A stretch of DNA of 64,000 nucleotides. Origin: Cristatella mucedo. Taxonomy: Eukaryota > Bryozoa > Phylactolaemata > Cristatellidae. The stretch is taken from NCBI GenBank assembly GCA_009760855.2, contig WPIO01000106.1:201001-265000 (forward strand), written 5' to 3'. The first letter of the stretch is position 1. Each line of letters opens with the position of its first letter. The notes under the pieces are model-generated. The model did not search any database. It worked only from the letters and a program-made list of their open reading frames with translations, and was not told the DNA's origin. Of the stretch, positions 36,101 to 48,100 are shown in pieces. Made by a program: the position numbers and the translations under genes.

Positions 36101-39100
36101 ATCGGAGGTAGTACTTTCACCTCGACCAATCCCATATCGTGCATCCAAGGTCTGCAAGGTCCAAGATCCAAGCTGAACATACTGTGATGGCTGTAGGCAA
36201 GGTGGAAACGCCCAGTCGGCGCTTCTGTCAGGACTTAGGCCACTGGGGCAGCCATAACCATTAGTAAGTCATACGATTTTCAGTGACTTGAGAGCTGAGT
36301 AGCTCACAGCCCATCGTCTATTTCAAGCTCTTCTAAAAAGTCCACTGCGTGCTGCCAGATCATGTAAAACCTCGAGCTCCAAGAAAGATGTGTCCAGGAT
36401 GAGAATTCAGCCACATCGGCACGCGAGGCTTAAGCTGAGGCAGCGTCGATCTCTTTACATGCGAATGCCTGCACCATCTGATTTGTTCATTAATTCCCTA
36501 ACAAAAAAAGCTGAGTCGATGGCAGTGCACTACGGTCGCCACCATCATGGTTATTTCGACAATCCCCATGTTTGTTGAATCCTCATCACTGTCACTGAGC
36601 CTTGCCCCTGAGCGACACTCCTCTACTGTCACTGAGCCTTGCCACTGAGCGACACTCCTCTACTGTCATACAAGACAGCTTTTCCACTGCTCTAGGGAAA
36701 AACAAGAGGCTGTCATTGATCAAGGTCCTCCTGCTTGCTCGGCCGTGAGCTGCCTCTGGGTGGACACGAGAAATAGTCGATGACGTTTTATCTTGTGCTT
36801 CCACTTGTCCCTCCTACAATGCCCGTTCGTAGAAATAATTCGGAGTAAGTAATCCAACAGAACCCGTGCCTTCTGGGATTAGAAGCTGTCGGTGAAAGTC
36901 GGCATGGACGAGGGAGAGGTGAAGTAAATAGGCCGGACCTCTGTGGGCTCCGCCGGTTACTCCATCACCGTGGATACTACGACTGTTTCTCAAAGCATAC
37001 ACTGGCCCCTGGTTGTGGCAGGAGGCTCACGACTTAGGTGAAGGCTTTCTGGTTACTTTGCATTAGTTGTGGCCAGTGTCTCCACTGGCCACATTTAGCC
37101 ACGTCCTTTTATGCTAAGCCACGAAGCAATGCAAGCATCTCCTCACTGGCTTCATCAAAAGTTTTTCCGGGTCCTTACGGCTGGGTGACCGCATCTCATC
37201 CGATGAATAAACAATGGTGCAGCAGCAGTAGTGGTGATGGCAGATGGAAGAGGCAGGGGCTGCAACCTCGCGGCCGTATACATGGAGCTGCCCCATTTTT
37301 CACTTTTGACTGCGCATAGCACTCGTGGGCACCCGACAGCCGAAGGACGGTTTTGCTGCACAGAGAAGCTGTTGCAGTATGGACCCTGTCGGCTGCCGGT
37401 TGTCGGATACCTCCCAATCAGAAGGTATCCGACAACCGGTAGCACATCAATCCGAAAGGAAAGAATTCTTGCAAAGCAGTGCATTTTTGATCAGTAATGT
37501 TTTACAACGACCAGAAACATGTGCCACGATGCCGTATCTATCTAGGCCGTTACCTTTGCCACACTTCATTATGAAGGGCACACCTTCCCAGCGTTCATTC
37601 TTAATTCTGATGATGCCGAGAGCATATGTCGGCGTGACCGAGCCTGAAAAAGTACGGGGCTAGAGGGGTATTACACAGGCTCAGCAGCCAAAGCCACGCT
37701 AGGAAAATAGCATAGTTATGCTCGATCGATAGCAAGCGTGGAGCTGTGGAGCGATGACTGTAGGAGCAGGAAAGAGGGGAACTGACCTTTGGGAACTGTC
37801 GGGTCGTCCAGATACCCTTGCTTGGCTTCGCCTTGTCCCTCTGGGTTGCCGACGTACTGGCCCAGCACGATGTCGCTGGTCTGCAGTGGCGCTATGGCCC
37901 TCAGCACTCGAACCTGCAGCAAACACGGCCTACATTTACAGGGGACCGATATTTTGGCTGAAATAAAAAAAAAGCTGCGACGGGGTGGGGGCCAGACAAA
38001 AGTCCCGTGTTTGTGCCATGCAACGTCGCTCGAAGCAGCTCGAACCTTCTCGTCACGGATCGCTTCGGCATGCATGGACACGGGCCGCTCCATAGCGATC
38101 AAACACAGAATCTGGGTTAAGTGGTTTTGCATCACGTCCCTGTAAAGGTGCAAAGCTCCGAGATGTAGGGTACAGTCGCAATTAACATCCGGGGCGTTTG
38201 AAGCATGCAGGATCTGCCTTTCCGTGTCCATAAGGCATGCAGGCTCATGCAGCCACATCTAATGTATGGTCACCCATAAACAAAAGCTGAAACCGAACTG
38301 CAGCCAAGCACAGGAAGTAGAGCGTCTCTGATCGTTTGCTCTATTGTTTCTCACATCTCTTCCACTCTCTCCTCCTAACTCTCCCCAACTCTTTCTCTGT
38401 CTCCCTCCAGTTTTCTTCTCCCTCTTTCTCTCCCTGTCTCTGTCTTTCTCCATCTCTCTGTCTCCCTCTCTCTGTCTCCCTTCTCTCTCTCTCTCATAAA
38501 GAATAGAAGTAGCAACTCAAATCTAGAGAGATGGACCGTAACCTGACGTGTGCAATCTTTCCAGGAGGTCAATTGACCAAAATGAACAGTAGAAATTGAA
38601 AAAGGATCTGCACGAGACTCCGAAGACAGAATGTCGCACATCCACTTCTGCTTCTGACAGTAAGACATTGACTAAATTGACGACTATCAGCTAGCTCTCT
38701 CCACCCCTCCAGTTGCTGGCACACCTACCCGACTGTCCTTATTTTCTTCTATCCAAGCCCAAGAGATGTTGCACGAAGTGATAATAATAATTAATAATAA
38801 TACATTTGATATAGAACCTTCAGAGAACTCAGTCTCTTTCTAGGCACTTCAAATTTGCTGCAAAGGAAGCACGATCGAATAGTTAGTGGTAGCATGCTGA
38901 ATGACAACAAGTATAACAAGGTCAGAGGTGACATGTATGGGGTCAACATGCACATATTGCACACTGCCCAATCGCAAGCTATCAAGATAGTACAGCCAGC
39001 ATCTGTTGAATAACTTGCACAGCACTATTGAGAAACAACATTCCACCTGAGCTATAGCCAGGGCTAGCCAAGTCACGAGCAAAACAGCTGCAGCAGCAGC

Positions 39101-42100
39101 AAAGCAGCGAAGGCAGCCGGAAGTAGCAACCTGATAATGCCGAACTCATCGAAGTAGCCCCCACGACCCTGCGTTCCAAATGGCTCCTTGAAAGTAATGA
39201 CCACGGCTGCCACGTTGTCCCGGTTCCAGATGGGGCTAAATATCCTGTTTCCGAACCTAAAAAAGAGATCGGTCAGATGCTAGCACTGTATTTGCGCCGG
39301 AGGCAAGCACTGTCTTCAACTTCAAATCATGCTCTCGAGAGCAAACGACCACGCTGGCAGGCTCGTCGGAAGGCTCTAGGTGCACGAGTGGCGATACGGC
39401 CCTGCAAGAAGGACAGACGGTAGCAAGAGGCTCGCTTGAAAACGAGCACCACCGTGCGTTAGGAGTCGCCGCTTCACTTTAAAGCATAACGCAGAGAACC
39501 GGCGCAGGCAGCACGTACCGGAGCACGAGCAGGTTCTGCACCATCTCCTTGCCAAGATAATGATCGATTCGGTATATCTCCTCCTCGACGAACAGTGCCT
39601 GCAGGTGTTTTGACAGTGCCTGCGAGCTCGCAGCATCTTTCCCGAAAGGTTTTTCCACAATAATTCGGGTCCACGAGTCGGGTCTGCGAGTGCGATCAAC
39701 AAAAACAGAATATTTGCAGCGCTCTGCCGTGGCAACCAGCCGGGTGGTTGGGTGGGACGACGTGCCGGTTGGGCGGACGGCACACAGCCAGTCGCCTGCC
39801 AGAGCGAAGCAGTGTGGCGGACAGTCCGTGAGGAGCAGCAGCTTGGGCGCGTGCACCTGCGTGCGGCTAAAAGGCCGGCAATGCACTGCCTCCTAAGACA
39901 GGAAGTGAAAACCGAGAGAAGCGACCGAGAAATACTCGACACGATTAGGCATCTTCCTCGGACAACTGCTTCATGCGCTGCCTGAGAATGACATTCGCGG
40001 CAATGACTTCAAGCGATTTCCCATCCCCCCAAATCCGCTGAAGTTTCAGATTGGAGGCGGCATGCAGGGCTCGAGGCTGTTAGCATTAAGCTCATCTTCC
40101 TGCCAGAGCATCTAAGATGCTTACAATTGGTATTCAATCAGGCAGCCGGGCTGTCTGTCGTGAACGTGGCAACTGCCACCTTGTACCACTTTATTTCTCA
40201 CCACATCTGCACTGGTTACCAACCAAGCAGAGTACCGACTACAATGCTCTGTCTCTGCTTTTAGGTCACTTCATTCACTTGCTACGGCCTACCTACAGAA
40301 ATACTTCCTTCTCAGGCTTCAAATCTAACCAATCACAATGCTATTCTGACTCTAACTGTTTGGATGTGCCTCCACCAAACTGGAGAATATGCCTTCAGTT
40401 CCTACACTTCCAAAAGCTGGTACTTACTTTCGAGTGACATCACGCCGTCTTCAGATGACGACACTCAAAAAGAAGCAACAACTCTACACTGGTCCTCATA
40501 GCCTTTCCTCCGTCCGAGTGAATTGTCCTTGGTGTTTGTATGCATGCTGAAACTGTGCACGTTATAACTAACCAATTAACATTCTACCTTTCTAGTATAT
40601 GTAAAGTGCCTAGAAAGATATTTATTTCTCTTGGGTCGCTACAAAATGTTTCATAATAATAATACTAATAATAGTAATAATAATAACTATTATTATCAAC
40701 CCTCTAGAAATCTTGTGAGCTTAACATAATTAGCAGATATTAGATCAAATGGACAAGATGCAGACAATTAAGTGACGACGGATGAAATCCGAGTATTGGG
40801 AAGGTAACTCCATTTCCACCGGAAACTTAAAAAATGATATAACACGACATCTCCAGTAATGTTGTACACAGCAGTTCCAGGCAAGAACACCTCACAATAC
40901 CCGACATTATTGGGGAAGGGAGTCAACAGGACCTCGATTTATATCCTCTTAATAGTAATGATAGGAATAGATCGCTTGTTTATCACCCAGGGTGAACCAA
41001 AGCTCTACCCAGGGGCTTTACAACCCGCTGTGAGATAAGCAATAACCAAGGATTAGTAACATGCACCGTCTGACGTCTAGACAAACATGCGAAAGCAAAT
41101 ATGTGTCATGCTTAGGCCAGCACACGAAAGTAAACAAGAAGACACGCATGCACGGGTTAGCCCTCACAGTGTAAGGGAATAAAAAAGAGAGGTTAACTGG
41201 AGGGGAAGGGAGGAAAAGCTGACTAGAACAGAGTATGCAGTAATGCAAAGTAATAATAGTAGTAGCAGTGAAGTAATAATAATAATTATAATATATTTGT
41301 CTAGCGGCCTCAGAGAACGTAATCTCTTGCTAAGTACTTTACATATGCTGTAAATGCTTCGGGTGTACAACGATCTACTTAGGATTGCAGACATGGGCAG
41401 AGTATCTCTGCTTGTTTTGCTCAATCTTTCGGCAGCTTTTGATACTGTCTATCACCAAGTTCTTCCTTCTTGGTCCAGCGGTTAAGGTGCTCGCCCCGAC
41501 CAAGGTCTGGCTGAGGTCGTGGGCTCGAGCCCCATAGCATATGTGGAGCGCCTGAATAGAGATTAAGTTCTCTTGGGTGCTATCCAAATGAATTATACTT
41601 ATACTATACTTCTTGAGCGCCTCTCATCTCGCCTGGGCATCACTGGCACTGCTCTGCAATTGTTCAGGTCCTATCTCAGTGGGAGACTCCAGAGAGTTGA
41701 TGTGAACAGAGTATTGATGTGAATGGACAAAGATCATTCGAGGTACCTCTGAAATATGGACTACCTCAGGGCTCTGTGCTAGGTCCGGTTCTTTTGACAG
41801 TTTATACTCTCCCTCTTGCCGATGTGATTGCCAAGCACAAGCTCGGCATTCACTTCTATGCTGATGACAGTTGCACCTTTGCTTTGATCCCTCCCAGCCT
41901 TCGAGCACGTCGAATTCTCTCAACTCCCTTGCTGCATGTATTGATGAAATCCGCACACGGATGGCAGCAATTTTTCTTAAATTAAATGATGATAAAAACT
42001 AACTTACTAGTTATAGGTAACCCAAGTGTGATTCTGAAATTGGAAGGCTAACGCTCAAAATCGACTCTGCCAGCATATCTCCTGTTGAATCTGCACGAAA

Positions 42101-45100
42101 TCTAGGTGTCATGTTCCAAAGTGACCTTTCGTTAAACGTCCACATCAGCTCCACAATCGAGTCTGACTACTTTCAGCTACATAACATTGCTAACGTTCGG
42201 GCTTGTTTTGATAAGGATACCACATCTAAGTTGGTCCATGCATTTGTGACATCCAGTCTTGACTTCTTGAACTCACTGCTTGCTGGTCTACCGGCATGTG
42301 CAATCAGGCTCTTACAGCTGGTCCAAAACTCTGCAGCTAGGCTTGTCTGTCGTGAGCCTTGCAGTTGCCACATCACACCACTTCTCGGTAACCTGCACTG
42401 GCTACCAGTCAAGCAACGCATCGACTTCAAGGTTTTATCGCTTACTTTTAGGTCCCTTCATTCTTTGGCTCCAGCCTATCTCTCAGATCTACTCCCCCAC
42501 CAGGCCAAGCATCGTACCACCTGCTTTTCGGTATCTAACTGTTTACCAATACCTCGTACAAATCTCAAATCCTTTGGAGACCGTGCATTTAGTTCATATG
42601 CTCCTTAAGCTCGGAACTCACTCCCAACTTGTGTCACGATCCCCTGACTTGACCACATTTAAAAAGAACCTAAAAATACTCCTATTAAGGACAGCATTTA
42701 GTGGGTCCCCGTGATTCGTCCTTTACGTGCTTATCCGTGCTGACACTGTTGCATGCTGCCATTAACCACACTTGCATGCTGACCCAGTGCATGTCACCTC
42801 TAAGCACGTTATTCATGTTGTTTATCAAGCATGATACCACTCATCATTCAATCGCATTTCCCTTTGCAGCAAATGTAAAGTGCCTAGAAAGAGATTGAGT
42901 TCTCTGAGGGTGCTTTATCAAGTGTATTATTATTATTATTATTATCATTATTATGCCTGCATATGCTGTAACTGCATGCACTGCCCCTGCCCTGCCACGT
43001 GCGCATTGAGGAACCGAGGGGTAATAAACGAGGCAACCCAAAGGGTGCTGTTACAGGGCTGCTGGTGTACCACGCATCCCACAGCCGGGAATGAAGAAGC
43101 TGCTAAAGGCCAGCTGCCAGCCAAACTGCCAATCGAACGAGGCCTGTCTGACAAACTAACTACGAGCCACTGTCGCCGGCTACGAGAGTAGAAGTAAGAG
43201 CATCGGGGGGGGGGGCTTCAGTTGAATTCGCTCTACTGAAAGCTTACGTTTTCGTCATGCAAGCGGCCTTCAGGTTGGCAGTCACCGGTCCGAACACGCT
43301 CGGCGGCAGCGCCAAATAGAACAGGCGGTTGCAGTGATCGGTGGCGATGCGCTCTATCTCCCGGTCCAGGTTCTCGAAGTCGCGCTGCTGGTCGTAGGCA
43401 CCGGCCACGTAGTGGCAAGCGGCAAAGAAGGTATCGACTTTGTCCTTCTCGTCGGTTGCCACCTGCCAAACAGCGAGCAGCTGCTGTCGCTTATGGACTC
43501 GAGGCATGGCTGACACTCCATCGCCAGAGATTCGCAAGGGCGGCGTTAACGGGCCTGCTGAGCATCGAGCGACTGGCACCGAGGGCGAGCTGGCACAGAG
43601 TCTAGCCCCCTCCCTTCCTCCCTCCCCCCTTTGCAGCTCGACACGAAAGGCAGAGCCAGGATACAAGTGCAGCCGAAAGGTTGCCACTGTGTCATGCGGT
43701 TCGGTTTGCACGCGCCACCCTGCAGTCGACGGCATCTATAGCTGAATTTCGTAGTCCACACGGACAATGTCACGTGATCAGATGGCACGCTCCTAAGGCA
43801 GTCCCGTGAGCAGTTGGCATGCTGCATGAATTTTAGTTTTTTGTTTCCAAAGACCTTTTTTTGGCGATTATCTCCTCGGTACTTACCGGCTAAAAGTATT
43901 CCAGACTTTAACGACCGTATCAGCGTATTGCCCAGGAGTATGATGCTCGCTTTTCACGAACCAGATTTCACGGATTCGAATCCTGCACAGGACGATCCTT
44001 TATTATTGCCCAGTATGAGTGGTGGTCATAGCTAAGGGTCTTAAGCCGTTAAGACTCTTTACAGCCATACAAATGAGGCTGTCAAATCGGCTAACCTTAA
44101 TTATTGCCGCTGCTGAGGATTGGCAAATACATACAGGCAACGAGGCAAGAGCATGAGACAAGCAGCCCTAAGGTTGCAAGCGACATTGTGCGAGTGTCAA
44201 CCGTAATGAATGCCTACTAACCCGGCTCCCGAGAGAAGGGGAGCAAAAGGTAACTAGGAGCTGGGCTTCACGAAGGCCATCGTGTGTGCCAACGATTGGC
44301 TTCATGCCTAGGCACTGGTCAGCCGCTGTATTGACCCATTCCTGGCCCTTTGCAGCCCCTTATACTTATTCGCTTCCGGTGCATTGGCTCTCTAACTTTG
44401 GCAGCAACGTGTGTTCTGCAGCGGTGCTCGAAAAGCTAGTCCAGCTAATGTGGCGTTGTCTCGCTTCCGGCAGCACGGAGTAATGTCTCAGTTGTGCACT
44501 AGCAAGCCAAACTTACTCAGCATGCGACTCGAATGCCATGGATGCAGTGACAACTCCCAGCTTTGCAATTTGCCGAGAGCATATGCATTGCTGCTGCACA
44601 CCGTCAGCTGATAAAGAAATGCTGCGACGAGCTGCCACAGCAGCCGACGAGCTGCCACAGCAGCCGACGAGCTGCCACAGCAGCCGACGAGCTGCCACAG
44701 CAGCCGACGAGCTGCCACAGCAGCCGACGAGCTGCCACAGCAGCCGACGAGCTGCCACAGCAGCCGACGAGCTGCCACAGCAGCCGACGAGCTGCCACAG
44801 CAGCCGACGAGCTGCCACAGCAGCCGACGAGCTGCCACAGCAGCCGACGAGCTGCCACAGCAGCCGACGAGCTGCCACAGCAGCCGACGAGCTGCCACAG
44901 CAGCCGACGAGCTGCCACAGCAGCCGACGAGCTGCCACAGCAGCCAGCGAGCTGCCACAGCAGCACGAGCCGACGAGCTGCCACAGCAGCCGACGAGCTG
45001 CCACAGCAGCCGACGAGCTGCCACAGCAGCCGACGAGCTGCCACAGCAGCCGACGAGCTGCCACAGCAGCCGACGAGCTGCCACAGCAGCCGACGAGCTG

Positions 45101-48100
45101 CCACAGCAGCCGACGAGCTGCCACAGCAGCCGACGAGCTGCCACAGCAGCCGACGAGCTGCCACAGCAGCCGACGAGCTGCCACAGCAGCCGACGAGCTG
45201 CCACAGCAGCCGACGAGCTGCCACAGCAGCCGACGAGCTGCCACAGCAGCCGACGACGAGCCACAGCAGCCGACGAGCTGCCACAGCAGCCGACGACTGC
45301 CACAGCAGCCACAGCTGCCACAGCAGCCGACGAGCTGCCACAGCAGCCGACGAGCTGCCACAGCAGCCGACGAGCTGCCACAGCAGCCGACGAGCTGCCA
45401 CAGCAGCCGACGAGCTGCCACAGCAGCCGACGAGCTGCCACAGCAGCCGACGAGCTGCCACAGCAGCCGACGAGCTGCCACAGCAGCCGACGAGCTGCCA
45501 CAGCAGCCGACGAGCTGCCGGCTGCGCCGACGAGCTGCCGGCTGCGCCGACTGGCAGCGTGTGCATGCACAGCACGTGCCCGAGAGCCAGACGTCCTATC
45601 GAAAACACAGCAACCGCCCAAGGCCCACATCCCCTTCCCTCTAGAGGATTGCATGATGCTCATTATCATCTTTACTACAACTGCCCCAGCCAAACAAGTT
45701 TCCATAAGTAAAAGTAAAACTAAAAGGATCAGCTAATTCAACAGCCTCATTTTATAAAACGGCAGAAAAGTCTTAGCGCACATCACTTACACTTGCAGCA
45801 TGCAATAAGGGATTGCCTGCAGCACGGGAATGCTCACGAAATCACTAGCAGATGCAGCAAAAAGCTGCGAGCGCCGAGATGGCCATACAAAACGTCCCTT
45901 TCCCTGCCAGCAGAATGCCGTCCCCCTGCTGAATGCAGAATGTCCCTTCCTTCTGGCTGCAAAGGGCTCCCTCCCAAAAAGCTCCCACCAAAATGCATCC
46001 GCCAGCTCCGGGCCGCCGGCCCAGAAAGAAGGAGCAAGGACGCTCGTCGACGTGCACAGCTGCCAGCTCCTACTGGGTGGACGGAGACCCTTGCACTACT
46101 AACCTTCAGATATGGCTGCACGAGCTTTCGCAGGTCTTCATGAGTCAGCTTTGACCTGGCATATCCTATTATGGCCGTATTCTTAGGAATTAATTCATCC
46201 TTAAAGAGGACCCTAAGGAGAGAAAAAGCAGCATTGTGGCTCAAAGCACAAAGACTTGACTCATCTGACTATATGCCGAAGCCAGCACAGTGTGCAAGTG
46301 CGAGCGCACGGGTATGCAGGTGCACATATGCAGGTGCATGCAGGTGCATGCACGTGCGCTCGCGTGCACACACACACCCCACACATGGTCACTATGTAGG
46401 TGAATGAGCATCATGCATACGGACATAAACACACACCTGATCATGCCCAACGTGCGACCCTTGTGCAAGCCCTGCGCGCCAAGCAGCCAGGCCGAACCCG
46501 GCAACGAGACAGAGCCTACGTCGAGCACGGTAACAGGGCGAGTCTTTCGCAAAGCATCGAACACTCAAATGAGGCTGAGAGCGAGGATGCCCTCGAAAGA
46601 CTCTCCTTCAAGCTTACCACAAAGAGGGGTAAATCTTCTTTTTGGCCAGGTCGCCCTACAAACAAATATGCACACAAAATCGCAAGTGCTCTCAGCGCTG
46701 TGCCACGTGCCGGGCACAAGCCGGTGCTGCCAAGCAAGTGCCACCCCCTCCCCCCCCCCGATGCCCAGCGACCAGATCAGGACCGATTACAGGGGCAGTC
46801 CGAGCCTGTGCGAGGGGGCGGTGGCGCAGGGCTGCATGCTTCACTATTGCGTATGTGCGACCACCGTAGCAGAGCTGCGCAAGACTCGAGCTCGGGCGAC
46901 CAGCCCCTGCCTGGTCCAGGTCCAGCTTGGCTGGCCACCACAGGCAGCATACGGATAGAGTCCGGAACCTGGCAGGGAGCCAGCTGCCAGGGAGCAGCAG
47001 CTAAGAAGCTGGCCAGTCAGAGCTGCTCGAGTAGCTCCTGCCAATGATGGACACATGTCGTCACACGAGCCACGTGCCACTTGTGTTGCCTTTCGAGAGT
47101 GTGTGACACCAGCCACAGCCACGGTCAGGGTCCCATTGCCGGAAATTGCGATTTCGGTCAAGTTCGCAAAAGTTCGCGAGTTCCAAAGCGCATCCACTGG
47201 CTCCGACAGCTGCCGCTTGCACCGAGGTGGTGCATCAATCGAGGAGCTACCCCAAGGGGAGAGGGGGGGCTGGCGCTCTATCCTCTGGATCGCTCGCTCG
47301 GTGCCTTGGATTGCTCTTCCTACGCTAGCTACTGTGCACTGCCGCCGGACAATCATCGTACGGCATCTTTGCAGCGATACTGTCGTTTCCACTTCGTGTC
47401 TGCTCGCTGCTGCAGCAAGCAGACACGCCTAACGACACCGGGGTGTTCTACCGATGAAGCCGTGCCAGTGTGGTTCGGCTTAGTCGTCAGACGGCAATGC
47501 AATCGAAAATGACAGGAACTATGACGAAGCACCCTACCCGGTGCGGTCTGAACGCGATGCTCGCCCCAGAACGACAATCACTGAGCAAACCGACGTCGGC
47601 CTCTGAACTGCTGAGTCACATTGCTGCTTAGGAGGCTGCGAGCAAGCGCGAGTTTCGAGCAAGCGGAGCTGCTCGTTGAGAGGGAATGATAAGAGATATT
47701 GCTTTATCGGTTTGCCGAAACTGGTTCGGCTTTCACGGTCTCTTTCAAGCGCAGGTCGGTCGCGCTGCCTTACAGCTCGTCGACCAGTGACAGCGATTGG
47801 CACCGTCGAACGCGAGCGCTCGCAGCGTCGTCCAAATGCTCGGGTTTCTCGGCGTCAGGTTTCCGGCAACCGGGTGCCTCGGGTATCTCGGCGTCGGTCC
47901 GCGGCCGCGCTACGTCCGCGGCCGCGGACCTCGACCGGCATCGCGCTTTCTTTCAAGGGGTCTCGACGGTAACGCCGTGCAATTCAAATAGCGAGCAGCC
48001 AGCTTCGCAATTCGACGGTTCGGCGCATTCGCCGAGCTCGGGCGGCGCTCGGAGGGCCGGCAGCCGGAGTCAGCACGAGAGTGTTCGAGAGTGTTTGAGA

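Noticed and set aside
44625-45552. CRISPR-like array
   Set aside because: Direct 20-bp repeats with no spacers, in an animal intron. It is a minisatellite.
44488-45711. Open frames of 322-405 codons on both strands
   Set aside because: They are reading frames through the stop-free 20-bp minisatellite in a G6PD intron. All frames are open, the peptides are periodic and no splice or start context supports them.
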